Shown piece by piece: positions 45,149 to 54,519 of a stretch of 64,000 nt of DNA; within the stretch, counting starts at the first letter, position 1, and every line of letters starts with the position of its first letter. The position numbers and the translations under genes are program-made. Where the stretch lies: NCBI GenBank assembly GCA_035642715.1, contig DASQRW010000093.1, positions 1-64,000 of the forward strand, given 5' to 3'. The notes beneath the pieces were generated by a model. It was not told where the DNA came from and did not search any database. It saw only the letters and a program-made list of their open reading frames with translations. This DNA comes from JAJNBK01 sp035642715. Lineage in GTDB: Archaea; Thermoproteota; Nitrososphaeria; Nitrososphaerales; Nitrososphaeraceae.

Positions 45149-45939
45149 TGTATTTCATATATTGGCTGAATTTTTCCTTCATTTCTCAAATCTCTAATGG
45201 TATCCAGTGCTCTGGTGGCAGCCTCAGCAGCTCTTCTCCCGTTCCTTCCTATACCTATTCCACAATTCAATGTTATACCTATACCATTAGCAACAGATTT
45301 AATAATTATCTCGGCCTCCTCTTTTTTTATATTATTAGATATAACCATGAAATTGTCTCCTCCAAGAAAAAATGTCATAGCTCCTTTTTTGAGAAATGCT
45401 TCTGATAACTTAGCATAGAGCTTCATTACTAATGCTGTAATTTCATACGGCGACATTTTAGAGCTAATCTTTTCAGAACCATTAATGTCAATATGCATTA
45501 TGTGTGCAGATTCAGAGTAGTTAGAATTTGTGGTAGATGATGAAGCTTTTGAAGACGGAGAGGAAGACATAGTCTGTCCAAAAATTCTTGTTTCTCTATC
45601 TATAAGGTTGCCTGTCTTCCTTGCTTCATAAGCATTTATATTTGCTTCAAATGGTGTATTGCCTTTTCCAATAGTCATTGATATCTTAAGGTTTTTGTAT
45701 AGAGTTGCTATCTCTTTCTGAAGATCTTTATGGTCCTTTAGTGAAAGACCATTAGTTATTGCAAAATACTCATCGAATCTATTTAAATATACGAGACACT
45801 CCTTTTGTGAGAACAATCTCTGTACATCATAATAAATTCTTGCCTGCAGCATTTGAATCTGCGCTTCCCTATCTGTACCCAGCGTAAGAGTCCATGGTCC
45901 ATATCCTTCAATTCTGATAATAGTAATTTGTATTGTCAA
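45139..45939 (-). CDS. arfA: GTP cyclohydrolase III
   Basis: A 266-residue GTP cyclohydrolase III, the archaeal enzyme that opens GTP to 2-amino-5-formylamino-6-ribosylamino-pyrimidinone 5'-phosphate. It consists of two related palm-like halves. The first has LVYLNRFDEYFAITNG (near 48-63) and MTIGKGNTPFEAN (near 88-100). The second has MHIDINGSEKIS (near 146-157), FFLGGDNFMVIS (near 189-200) and the GIGIGRNGRRAAEAATRALD stretch (near 224-243). A Ser/Asn-rich insertion (about 123-143) separates the halves. It overlaps ribH (4 bases) and the amidohydrolase (10 bases). Confidence 0.9.
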   Translation of the reverse strand: MTIQITIIRIEGYGPWTLTLGTDREAQIQMLQARIYYDVQRLFSQKECLVYLNRFDEYFAITNGLSLKDHKDLQKEIATLYKNLKISMTIGKGNTPFEANINAYEARKTGNLIDRETRIFGQTMSSSPSSKASSSTTNSNYSESAHIMHIDINGSEKISSKMSPYEITALVMKLYAKLSEAFLKKGAMTFFLGGDNFMVISNNIKKEEAEIIIKSVANGIGITLNCGIGIGRNGRRAAEAATRALDTIRDLRNEGKIQPIYEIQCL

Positions 45940-46400
45940 TCTATAATCATCTCTGTTCTTCCCAATTGTGACTTTACTTCTTTTAATTTTTTAATTCTCA
46001 TTGCCATGTTAACTGCTGCATTTACTGCACGCAATGGTACTATATCGATTCTGTCTTTTGCCTGTTCAAGGGTCATATCTGGGCCAGTAATTCCAAGCCC
46101 AATCGGTTTGCCATATTTCAAAGACAAGTCTGCAATCAACCTGGCTGCATTTTCTGCAACAATATCATCGTGAGATGTTTCTCCCTTTATTACAGCACCC
46201 AATGTAACAGCAGCATCTACATCGTTCTTTTTTAAAAGCTCTTCAATTAACAATGGCATATCAAATGAACCAGGAGCAAAGCATATGTAACGTATATCTG
46301 CTTTGATTTTTTGTGCCTGATCTTTTGCTTTATTCAGCATTTGAAAAGTAATGTCGCTATTAAATTCTGAAACTATTATTGCTATTCTAATTTTATTCAA
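45936..46400 (-). CDS. ribH: 6,7-dimethyl-8-ribityllumazine synthase
   Basis: RibH condenses 5-amino-6-ribitylaminouracil with dihydroxybutanone phosphate. The 154-residue protein has the substrate loop at SEFNSDIT (11-18), PGSFDMP (near 43-49), the LGAVIKGETSHDD motif (near 67-79) with catalytic H77, and GLGITGPDMTLEQA (near 102-115). Length is normal. It is separated from ribB by 6 bases and overlaps arfA, giving tight translational coupling. Confidence 0.93.
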   Translation of the reverse strand: MNKIRIAIIVSEFNSDITFQMLNKAKDQAQKIKADIRYICFAPGSFDMPLLIEELLKKNDVDAAVTLGAVIKGETSHDDIVAENAARLIADLSLKYGKPIGLGITGPDMTLEQAKDRIDIVPLRAVNAAVNMAMRIKKLKEVKSQLGRTEMIID

Positions 46401-46406
46401 AAATTA

Positions 46407-47090
46407 TTAGGCCGCCTTGGCATGAGTCTTCAACTGGCCAGATTCCAATAATGTAATACCCTTAATATCGGCATATTCTTTTGCTTTGTTTATTGATAAC
46501 GCTTTATGGGTAGTGGAATCTAACATCTCACAAATTACTACTGCTGGCACCAATTTTGACATCTGTGCTAAATAAACACAAAGCTCGGTGTGTCCATGCC
46601 TTTCTTCGAGCAGACCTTTTGAAGCAATCAAAATTGGGACATGACCTGGCGATCGGAAGTTTCTTGCAAATTCCTCTATTCCGCCTGAATCTATTTTCTT
46701 ACAAATTTCTGCCAACTTTGAGATTGTCAAGGCTCTATCGATGTCTGTAATTCCAGTGTATGTATCACGGTGATTAACGGTTATTGAAAAAGATGGTTTG
46801 TCGCCATATGGCGGTTTTCCATCGGTTAATTTTGAAAATATTGGATTAATGCTCGATAGGCTTTGGATTATATCGTACATATAAGCTAGTCCCAATTTTG
46901 CCGTGATTTCATTTGAAATAGCTAAACAAAGTAATCCTCCAGCGTCATTTCTCATAGTTGCAATACTCTCCGGTTTAACATATTCAGCAGCCATTACCAT
47001 GTCAATTTCGTCCTCACGTCCTTTATCATCATGAACGAGAACGAATTTGCCATCTCTTAATGCATCTATTGCTTCTTCAAGTGCAGACAA
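46407..47090 (-). CDS. ribB: 3,4-dihydroxy-2-butanone 4-phosphate synthase
   Basis: RibB turns ribulose 5-phosphate into dihydroxybutanone phosphate plus formate. The 227-residue protein has the metal-binding DDKGREDEIDMVMAA stretch (20-34), the RNDAGGLLCLAIS motif (43-55), SITVNHRDTYTGI (near 101-113), and the RSPGHVPIL plus HGHTELCVYLA region (near 145-175) with conserved His. It is a stand-alone domain, not fused to GTP cyclohydrolase II as in many bacteria, in keeping with the use of GTP cyclohydrolase III here. Confidence 0.94.
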   Translation of the reverse strand: MSALEEAIDALRDGKFVLVHDDKGREDEIDMVMAAEYVKPESIATMRNDAGGLLCLAISNEITAKLGLAYMYDIIQSLSSINPIFSKLTDGKPPYGDKPSFSITVNHRDTYTGITDIDRALTISKLAEICKKIDSGGIEEFARNFRSPGHVPILIASKGLLEERHGHTELCVYLAQMSKLVPAVVICEMLDSTTHKALSINKAKEYADIKGITLLESGQLKTHAKAA

Positions 47091-47145
47091 TTAAATAATT
47101 TTCAACAAGAATTCATTATATAGTTTACTGAAAATCGAGTAAATA

Positions 47146-47754
47146 CTACTTTTTTGGTAGTATACTATTTACATATCTGCTAATTATATCTATTTCAATA
47201 TTAACCTTGTTGCCTTTAGATTTTGATCCGAGTGTAGTGGTGGTCAGTGTATGTGGTATTAAAGCAATAGAAATTCTATCATCTTTTGCATTTACTACAG
47301 TCAGACTTATGCCATCTATTGCTACAGATCCTTTAGATACGAATGAGCCTGAAAATTCTTTATCTTCAATTCTTATCCACATATATGTCCCTGTCTGAGT
47401 TGTAATAATTTCGTCAATTATCCCTGTACAATCTACATGGCCGAGAACTATATGCCCTTCCAATCTATCACGTAGACGTAAGCTTCTCTCAACGTTTACC
47501 TTGTCTCCACTCTTGACTAAACCAAGACAAGTACGTTTGATAGTTTCATCTACCAACTCAAAATCAGCTGTTCCTTTGGATAACTTTGTAATAGTTAGAC
47601 AGGCTCCATTTATGCTCATGCTATCGCCAACCTTCATACCCCTACTTATCTTTCCAAGGGATATTGTTAGCTTGACATCAGCTTTCTTGTTCGTATCATT
47701 AATTTTACAAATTGATTTTACCTCGACAACATCTTCGATGATGCCTGTAAACAT
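47146..47754 (-). CDS. ribE: Riboflavin synthase, bacterial-type
   Basis: RibE dismutates two lumazines to riboflavin and the ribitylaminouracil. I start at ATG 47754 because MFTGIIED is the invariant opening of the family; a longer frame adds 16 unlikely residues. The 202-residue protein has two lumazine-binding repeats: GDSMSINGACLTI (near 44-56) in the first and GSVAIDGISLTVV (near 140-152) in the second, with GHIVLGHVDCTG (near 97-108) opening the latter. This is the bacterial/eukaryotic enzyme type, unrelated to RibC of methanogens. It is the first gene of the operon. Confidence 0.94.
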   Translation of the reverse strand: MFTGIIEDVVEVKSICKINDTNKKADVKLTISLGKISRGMKVGDSMSINGACLTITKLSKGTADFELVDETIKRTCLGLVKSGDKVNVERSLRLRDRLEGHIVLGHVDCTGIIDEIITTQTGTYMWIRIEDKEFSGSFVSKGSVAIDGISLTVVNAKDDRISIALIPHTLTTTTLGSKSKGNKVNIEIDIISRYVNSILPKK

Positions 47755-48682
47755 AATTTTTCTTATATATACTTCATTCATCCAAGCTAAAAAACATAAC
47801 ACATTCCAATAGAAGAGAAGGAGGTATGAATGTCAGAATACTAATTCACTTAAATTTTATTGACTTTATCGGCAATTCTAAACGAGTTTAGTTTTCTATG
47901 CCATAATTAATGAAAAGAAAAAAATATTCTTCTTCCAGTACATGTCTATAATGTCCAACCATAACCTTCTGTTTTCAATATAACATTTTAGTTTATGTAG
48001 TGGGTAATGATCATCATAGATGTAAGATTATAATTTATGTAAGGTAATGCAAGTATCTATTCAGTTAGAATACCTACGATAGTATATCTGAATAGGAAAC
48101 TCATTAAATTTCAAATTTATTAAGAAATTGGTTGGTTGGGTCTGTCAGAAGCAGCAACCAAACAACATCAAACAATTAAAGAATTCTGATATAAAAAGGA
48201 TTTTAATTTTTATTTTCAAAATTAAATATGCCCGTATAAACTAGATGATCTTTGTATTACATGTAAGATATGTCTCACCAAGTTTCAATGCTTTAATCTT
48301 GTTCCTGACAAAATTGTGTCACTCATCTCGAATTCTAATATATTCTTTCCACTATAGTGAATATTGAAATATATTTAGAATGTGTTGCATTCTAGATTTG
48401 TTCAGCCTTTCAACTATGGTTTTATGCCTTTCGGCCTGCTAACTATACTAGCTATAGATCAAATTTAATCCAATTACAAGACAGAAAGATGTAGATTAAG
48501 ATGTATTTAATAGATCTATATTTAATGCAGGGGCCCAACAGTCATCATAATGCATTACTAATATTATAACAGCTATTTCTTTTGATAATGTATATGATGC
48601 ATGGAACGAATATGCAAAATCTAATTTTTCATCAATGTAGTCTAACATTCATATAACTCCAATGACAAACATACAGCTCTTA
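47755..48682. other. Intergenic, promoter region of riboflavin operon and uS11
   Basis: Over 0.9 kb between divergent genes. I see no ORF. The only structure is a small hairpin AGAATG/CATTCT near 48378-48394. No FMN-riboswitch-like conserved blocks were recognised upstream of ribE. Confidence 0.5.
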
Positions 48683-49093
48683 ATGTCCTCAGAAACAGAA
48701 GATATTACTCAGTACAAATGGGGAGTAGCTCACATCTTCAGTAGTTATAATAACACTCTTGTCCACATTACAGACACTAGTGGTGCAGAAACAATTTCAT
48801 TCAGCTCAGGTGGAAGGCATGTAACAGCGGATAGATATGAATCATCTCCGTATGCCGCAATGAAATCTGCGGTAGCATCCTCTGATGCAGCCAAGGCTAA
48901 GGGAATCAATGCTTTGCATATACGAGTAAGAGCTGTTGGTGGAGTAGGTCCTAGAATTCCAGGTCCAGGAGCTCAAGCAGCAATTAGAGCCTTGGCAAGA
49001 GCCGGCTTTAGAATTGGCAGAATTGACGATGTCACTCCAGTTCCTCATGATACTACGAGAAAGCCTGGTGGAAGGAGAGGAAGAAGAGTATAA
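48683..49093 (+). CDS. rps11: 30S ribosomal protein uS11
   Basis: A component of the small subunit platform that contacts 16S rRNA near the mRNA exit. I start at ATG 48683 (MSSETEDI); an ATG seven codons earlier is also open. The 136-residue protein has the S11 core WGVAHIFSSYNNTLVHITD, the SSPYAAMKSA helix, RVRAVGGVGPRIPGPG and the basic C-terminal DVTPVPHDTTRKPGGRRGRR. It stands alone here, with no S13, S4 or RNA polymerase subunit neighbours as in the usual archaeal cluster; long spacers lie on both sides. Confidence 0.96.
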   Translation: MSSETEDITQYKWGVAHIFSSYNNTLVHITDTSGAETISFSSGGRHVTADRYESSPYAAMKSAVASSDAAKAKGINALHIRVRAVGGVGPRIPGPGAQAAIRALARAGFRIGRIDDVTPVPHDTTRKPGGRRGRRV

Positions 49094-49949
49094 TATCCTT
49101 CTCTTATTGCATAAATTAAATTTGGTCTTTACACATTTCAAGAAACATTACCTTATTCTTGGTAAAGATTACAGCAAAATACTACTCTAGGTGTTATGGT
49201 GTCCTTTTTTCATTCCACTACTTATAATAATAAAATTCTTGGGATTCCTTGATTTTATATTAGTTGCTCTTTACCAATCTTATTAAACTGTTCTTTTTCT
49301 GATTAATAAACTAAAAAGTTAATTTTGTATTTCGCAAATAGACAAAGAAATTATCATACACTCTTCTATCATATTTATAGATTCTGTCCAATTATCATTT
49401 TTTGATTTGTTCAATATATAATATCCTATTAATATAGTTGAAGAATAATTATAAAACACTTCACTTTGATTAAAAGAAACTTATTGTTTGCATAGCATAT
49501 GATCGCTTGAAGGTTCAATCATCAATAAACGGTAAGATCACAGAAATACTTTGATAAGTATCTATTTGAATAGAGTGATCAAAAACTGAAAATTTTAAGA
49601 ATACATCGAAATACTTCGCATCTATTCATAATAGGAGAAATATAATATTCAATATTCCATTGTAGAGTGCAGAGTCTATAAGAAGAAACAGCAATCACAG
49701 TAGTATCATTCTTTTTTCTTATTTCTGAAGAGATTTTATCTATGCTTTGCACATGCTATTTTTTATAAAACAGAAAATAAATTAAAATTATTTTCATACT
49801 TCTTGCCTCTTGACTTGTCACTATCGCCTAAATTGAGATTTTATAAATTTTTTTAATGAACTATGCATTCAAAAATACATTGTCATCTTAGAATCAGCTT
49901 CAAAATTAGTCGTTGAGAATAAGGATAACCGTACTAATAACTGGTATTA
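49094..49949. other. Intergenic, no gene seen
   Basis: About 0.85 kb AT-rich convergent spacer between uS11 and the PDCD5-like gene. No repeat, RNA or ORF supported. Confidence 0.55.
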
Positions 49950-50369
49950 TTAGCTAGCATCGTCAGTCATATCTTCATTCTCCTGTTTCAGTTTATCTGA
50001 TAATGAAACAAACTTTCCATGATCTTCAATTTTGATACTAGTATTAACTCTAATTTTCAATCCAATAGATCGGAATAAAGCAAGTAATTCTCCACCTGAG
50101 ATTCTTTGACTTATCTCACCTGCTTTAATCAATTCTATAATTCTTGCAAGTATTGCTTTTGTCTGATAGGGATATTGGGATTCTGCAAGTTTTAAAACCT
50201 CTTCTCCTCTGTCATATAGATAGGTCGATATTATTTCTCTATCATTCTCTTTTTGAGGTATTGATTGTTGTTCCCTCTTTTTTGCCTTTTCAAATGCAGC
50301 AGCCTTATCTCGTAGTTCTTTCATCTTTCTGGCCTTGATAATTGCTATATCTGGATCTTCTTGTGACAC
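49950..50369 (-). CDS. PDCD5-like (TFAR19) DNA-binding protein
   Basis: A 139-residue protein starting with GTG; that start shares its first base with the rtcB stop, so translation is coupled. The N-terminal 45 residues are a charged helix (K-M-K-E-L-R-D-K-A-A-A-F-E-K-A-K-K-R-E). The core (about 50-120), with VLKLAESQYPYQTKAILARIIELIKAGEISQRISGGELL in pattern, resembles the PDCD5/TFAR19 triple-helix bundle (K-A-x-x-I-E-x-x-I-x-M-A-x-x-G-x-I). The acidic tail is usual. Archaeal members bind DNA weakly; the role is unknown. The match is by pattern rather than identity. Confidence 0.6.
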   Translation of the reverse strand: MSQEDPDIAIIKARKMKELRDKAAAFEKAKKREQQSIPQKENDREIISTYLYDRGEEVLKLAESQYPYQTKAILARIIELIKAGEISQRISGGELLALFRSIGLKIRVNTSIKIEDHGKFVSLSDKLKQENEDMTDDAS

Positions 50370-51844
50370 TACCCTTTTATCACTCCAATTGGGATTAATC
50401 TTACTACTTTAGTCGCTATTCCAAGCGAATGTGAAACTTCTACAACTGCATCTACGTCCTTATATGCATCAGGTGTCTCTTCCACCATTCCTTCCTTTGT
50501 AAGTGCCTTTATATAGATACCTTTTGATTGCAGCCTGCTTCTTACATCTTCTGCGGTATAACTTCTCTTTGCCGCAGACCTTGACATTGTCCTACCAGCA
50601 CCATGTGCTGTTGATCCAAAACTTAAATCAAGAGAATTTCTATTTCCTAGAAGAATCCAGCTTGCAGTTCCCATAGAGCCCGGTATAATTACCGGCTGAC
50701 CAATATTGCGATATTTATTGGGAATCTGATCCATTCCTGCAGGAAATGCTCTTGTAGCTCCTTTTCTATGAACAACTAAATCTTGCATATATTCGCCTTC
50801 CACCTTATGGCGCTCCAGCTTGGCAATATTGTGGGATACATCGTAAACTAGTTTCATATCAAGCTGTTCCTCGGTCATATTAAATACTTTTTCAAAAAGT
50901 TTTCTTGTCCAGTGTGTTATCATCTGTCGATTACACCATGCAAAATTTAATGCCGAAAACATTGCCTTACGATAATCTTCACCTTCCGACGAATTATTCG
51001 GAACACATGCAAGTTCTCTATCCGCTAGTTTCATTCCATACTTTCGCACAGCGATTTCAGAGATACGTAAATAGTCGCTGCATACCTGATGTCCAAATCC
51101 TCTCGATCCGCAGTGAATTAGAACAGTTAGTTGTCCTTCTTTATTGATACCCATATTTTCTGCAGCTCTTTCGTCGAAGATTTTGTCTACCTTCTGTATT
51201 TCAAGAAAATGATTACCTGAACCTAAGCTACCTAATTGAGATGTGCCACGCTTTCTTGCTGTCTCTGAAATCTTTGCAGAGTCAGCACCAATTATTTTCC
51301 CACTTTCTTCACAGACTTCTGCATCTTCTTTCCAGCCGTATCCACGATCAATAGCCCAATTTACACCTTCTACAAGCAATTCATCTAGTTCAGATTTTGT
51401 CAACTTAACAGTTCCTTCGCTTCCAACACCTGACGGGATCGAGCTAAAGAGTCCGTTTACAAGATCTTTTAATTTTGTTCTTAGATCTCTTTCGAATAAG
51501 CCCGTTCTAATCAGTCTTACACCGCAATTAATATCATATCCAACCCCACCTGGACTTATTATGCCGTGTTCTAGGTCAGTTGCAGCGACTCCTCCTACTG
51601 GGAATCCATAACCTTCATGTCCATCTGGAAGAACCACAACGTGTTTTCTCACGCCAGGTAATGTAGAGACGTTTACTGCCTGATCAATAGTTCGATCAAT
51701 AACCATTTTCGAAATAAGACTATCATTAGCATAAATCGTAACCGGAACATTCATTCCTTTAGATGTGTCTTTTTCAATCGTGAATTCAAAGTCGTTTATT
51801 TTTCTAACTCGATGGTTACCACTTTTTGTTACTAATTCACTCAT
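50369..51844 (-). CDS. rtcB: tRNA-splicing ligase RtcB
   Basis: RtcB joins tRNA exons after endonuclease cleavage (2',3'-cyclic phosphate with 5'-OH, GTP and Mn). The 491-residue protein has the Mn and GTP site residues D104 and C107 (GYDINCG), N211-H212 (GSGNHFLE), H244 (HCGSRG) and the guanylated H414 (STAHGAGRTMSR). There is no intein, which many archaeal RtcB genes carry. It overlaps the PDCD5-like gene by one base. Its substrates should include the intron-bearing tRNA-Gln at 10071-10222. Confidence 0.97.
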   Translation of the reverse strand: MSELVTKSGNHRVRKINDFEFTIEKDTSKGMNVPVTIYANDSLISKMVIDRTIDQAVNVSTLPGVRKHVVVLPDGHEGYGFPVGGVAATDLEHGIISPGGVGYDINCGVRLIRTGLFERDLRTKLKDLVNGLFSSIPSGVGSEGTVKLTKSELDELLVEGVNWAIDRGYGWKEDAEVCEESGKIIGADSAKISETARKRGTSQLGSLGSGNHFLEIQKVDKIFDERAAENMGINKEGQLTVLIHCGSRGFGHQVCSDYLRISEIAVRKYGMKLADRELACVPNNSSEGEDYRKAMFSALNFAWCNRQMITHWTRKLFEKVFNMTEEQLDMKLVYDVSHNIAKLERHKVEGEYMQDLVVHRKGATRAFPAGMDQIPNKYRNIGQPVIIPGSMGTASWILLGNRNSLDLSFGSTAHGAGRTMSRSAAKRSYTAEDVRSRLQSKGIYIKALTKEGMVEETPDAYKDVDAVVEVSHSLGIATKVVRLIPIGVIKG

Positions 51845-52179
51845 TATACGATTTGAGTTTGAGCCGTAGTTATTATAAGCCTTACCTTCGAGATATCAAG
51901 CTGTTAAAATAACCACTCACAAAGAATCGTTTATTTTTCTTACATCTTTTGTTTTCAATAATCGCATCTAGATCTGCGTAATTACATAATGAAAATGAGT
52001 AATTAAGAATGCATTATATAATATTATTTAGTTCGACATGGTACTTATTATTAGAGCATATGAAAGAAAAATAAGTTATCCTATCTCTATTTATTATTTT
52101 TCTTTTAGTTTTGTATATGCAACAAATGTAAAGCAAGAAGATTTAAAAAGCCTTTTCTTTTCATGATTAAAGTATCACA
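51845..52179. other. Intergenic, divergent promoters
   Basis: Spacer between rtcB and the secreted RTX-type gene. A TTTAAAAAG box at 52141-52149, about 30 bases before ATG 52180, may serve the latter. Confidence 0.5.
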
Positions 52180-52962
52180 ATGGAGAATCAGAAGAAAATA
52201 ATTTTATCAGTATTACTGATAATATCACTTTCATTGTTATCAACTACTACCACTATATATATACAAACGGCCTCAGCATTTTTTCACGAAAAGCTATTTG
52301 GAGGAAGCAACACTAAACCAGGAGATATAACTGAGGACAAACCTGCAAATACAACGACTACTGGTAGTTCCCCCACACAGACTTCAACTCCAAAGGATGA
52401 TAATATAAAAGGTTCAGCTGAAGATGATGTTTTAGTAGGTCTAGCCGGAAATGATGTAATTGACGGACAAAGAGGAAATGACAATATTAATGGTTCTGAA
52501 GGAGATGATTATCTAATCAGTGGCCAAGGCGCTGATACTATTAATGGTGAAGTTGGAAATGATGTAATTGAAGGTAATACAGGAAATGACAATATTAATG
52601 GTTCTGAAGGAGATGATTATCTAATTGGCGGTCCAGGCCGCAATACTCTTAATGGTGGAGTTGGAAATGATACTCTTGTTGGTGGCCCAAACTCTGATAC
52701 TCTTACTGGCAGAGAAGGCCAAGATATCTTTGTCTGTAATCAAGGAAATGATAAAGTCTTAGATTTTAATGCCACTGAAGGCGATATTAGATTAAACGGC
52801 TGTGAAGATAATGATATGACAGGCAAACAAACGAGTAATGGTAATGTTACAGGTACCGCAAATATGACGGCTGGGAGCAACAACAACACGACAACTACAG
52901 ATGAGACACCAAATCTTGGAGAAACCGGGGATATACTTTCAGACCTTAACTTGACACCTTAG
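52180..52962 (+). CDS. Secreted RTX/hemolysin-type calcium-binding repeat protein
   Basis: A 260-residue exported protein. Residues 1-33 form a signal peptide (KK, hydrophobic core, then T-A-S-A before the mature chain). A Thr/Pro-rich linker (about 40-75) leads to about nine tandem nonapeptides of the G-G-x-G-x-D-x-x-x kind (about 77-180), which wind into a calcium-loaded beta-roll, then an aspartate-rich capping region and a Thr/Asn-rich tail. Two repeats share a perfect 45-base DNA segment. No catalytic domain or type I secretion tail is evident; a surface or adhesion role is inferred. Confidence 0.85.
   Translation: MENQKKIILSVLLIISLSLLSTTTTIYIQTASAFFHEKLFGGSNTKPGDITEDKPANTTTTGSSPTQTSTPKDDNIKGSAEDDVLVGLAGNDVIDGQRGNDNINGSEGDDYLISGQGADTINGEVGNDVIEGNTGNDNINGSEGDDYLIGGPGRNTLNGGVGNDTLVGGPNSDTLTGREGQDIFVCNQGNDKVLDFNATEGDIRLNGCEDNDMTGKQTSNGNVTGTANMTAGSNNNTTTTDETPNLGETGDILSDLNLTP
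52473..52625. repeat. 45-base direct repeat inside RTX gene
   Basis: The 45 bases at 52473-52517 and 52581-52625 are identical (both begin AGGAAATGACAATATTAATG). They are 108 bases apart, exactly four nonapeptide repeats, so recombination between them would keep the frame. Confidence 0.9.
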
Positions 52963-53472
52963 GAAAAGAAGGTATATATGGATTATTGAATACAGAGGTA
53001 TATTCAGTAAAGTCGGAAATTATGGCATATATATACAAAGACAATTAAAGAAAATGGAAATAATATCAATACTAAATAAGGAGTTTCTAAATCAATAGAA
53101 TATTCTTCTGTCTACCTTATGCCTATGTAATTTTTAATATTGTTAAACGTCGGTTCCGAATTGACATAACTCTATTAACATTATAATAAAAAATAGTATT
53201 CAGTTCTTATTTTGGTTTTTCGAAGTTTAATCTCAGAATGACATATTTTATAATACATCCTTGTCTTGCTATCTAAGGATTTTGTAATATTTATTCAAGT
53301 TTTTTTGTTTAGCACATCTAATTAGCAAGATAATACTACAGAATTTTCTCTTGTTCGCAGAAACGACAATAGTGAAGAAATAATAGTACATATCTATGGA
53401 TAGATAATTAACATTCTTGGCCTCTACTGCATCTACTCTAAAGTAGAGAGAATATTCAAAGCCGTTGAAGCC
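52963..53472. other. Intergenic, no gene seen
   Basis: Convergent AT-rich spacer between the RTX-type gene and thiL. No feature supported. Confidence 0.6.
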
Positions 53473-54519
53473 CTATTGATTTTTTCCAATTAAATGAACA
53501 TAACCACGGTCATCAAGAAGTGACGCTTCTTCCCAAGTCTCATTGCCATTTGTCAGAAATACTTTGCCATCTCCTTTTTCTACTTTACCTATCACAAGCA
53601 ATTTCAATTTTGATTTTCTAGCGACAGTTCTAATCCTATTCAATTTGGATTTTGGTATGGTTGCAACTATTTCATATTCCTCTCCTCCATGAAATATAAG
53701 TTCTTTTGCATCTAAATGATTATTTTGGGCAAAATCAACAACTCCTTTAGCCAATGGTATGTTCTCTATTAGAATGTTAACTTTACTCTGACGTGCTAAT
53801 TCATAAAGAGACATAGCAAGACCATCACTGGAATCTATAGAAGAAGAAAAGTATTTTGCAAGAGCAATCCCAAATTTTTGTTGAGGTTTTGGTTTAACTA
53901 CTGCTAGGATAGCATTTTTTTTAAATATCCCATGAGATCTTGCATCATCTATAAGGATTTTCAACCCGGATGATGAATAGCCAAATTCTCCAGAAACAAC
54001 GACCAAGTCTCCAGGTTTTGCACCACTTCTTCTTGGAATTCTGGCCGCAGCATTAATATCTGAAAATCCGAGCATATTACAATCTATTATTAATTCATTA
54101 GATTCATTAGTATCCCCGCCTACAATTTTGATTCCAAATTCTTTAGATGCTGTTTGAAAGCCAATTATGAGGTCTTTAATTTCATTTTTAGAGTATCTTC
54201 TTGGAATTCCGATGGAAATTAAGGATAGATATGGCGGTTTAATGCCCTTTGCTGATAAGTCACTAACACAAGAGACGATGCTTTTTCTAGCAATTTGCCA
54301 AGGCTTCATTCCTGTTGGGACATCAGTATTCTCAACAAGCATATCACATTTCAATATGATACTTATAGGACAAAAAATATTGTTCTTACTAGTCTTTGTC
54401 TTTGCATCTTTTAGAGAAAATATTGCAACATCGTCTTTTCCAAATTCAGTTATTGTATTATCCGGTTTAAGTTTAGATATAAAAAGATCGATAATCTCTT
54501 TTTCATTTAATTTGGTCAT
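53473..54519 (-). CDS. thiL: Thiamine-monophosphate kinase (ThiL-like)
   Basis: A 348-residue PurM/ThiL-superfamily kinase that phosphorylates thiamine phosphate to thiamine diphosphate. It has the ThiL N-terminal G-K-D-D-V-A-I (near 23-29), the KCDMLVENTDVPTGMKPWQIARKSIVSCVSDLSAKG region (about 59-92) with metal-binding aspartates, VGGDTNES (about 131-138), SSSIDSSDGLAMSL (about 211-224) and HGGEEYEIVA (about 268-277). Length fits. Its start lies within the 3' end of the phosphomutase gene (17-base overlap), a translationally coupled pair without an obvious metabolic link. Confidence 0.88.
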   Translation of the reverse strand: MTKLNEKEIIDLFISKLKPDNTITEFGKDDVAIFSLKDAKTKTSKNNIFCPISIILKCDMLVENTDVPTGMKPWQIARKSIVSCVSDLSAKGIKPPYLSLISIGIPRRYSKNEIKDLIIGFQTASKEFGIKIVGGDTNESNELIIDCNMLGFSDINAAARIPRRSGAKPGDLVVVSGEFGYSSSGLKILIDDARSHGIFKKNAILAVVKPKPQQKFGIALAKYFSSSIDSSDGLAMSLYELARQSKVNILIENIPLAKGVVDFAQNNHLDAKELIFHGGEEYEIVATIPKSKLNRIRTVARKSKLKLLVIGKVEKGDGKVFLTNGNETWEEASLLDDRGYVHLIGKNQ

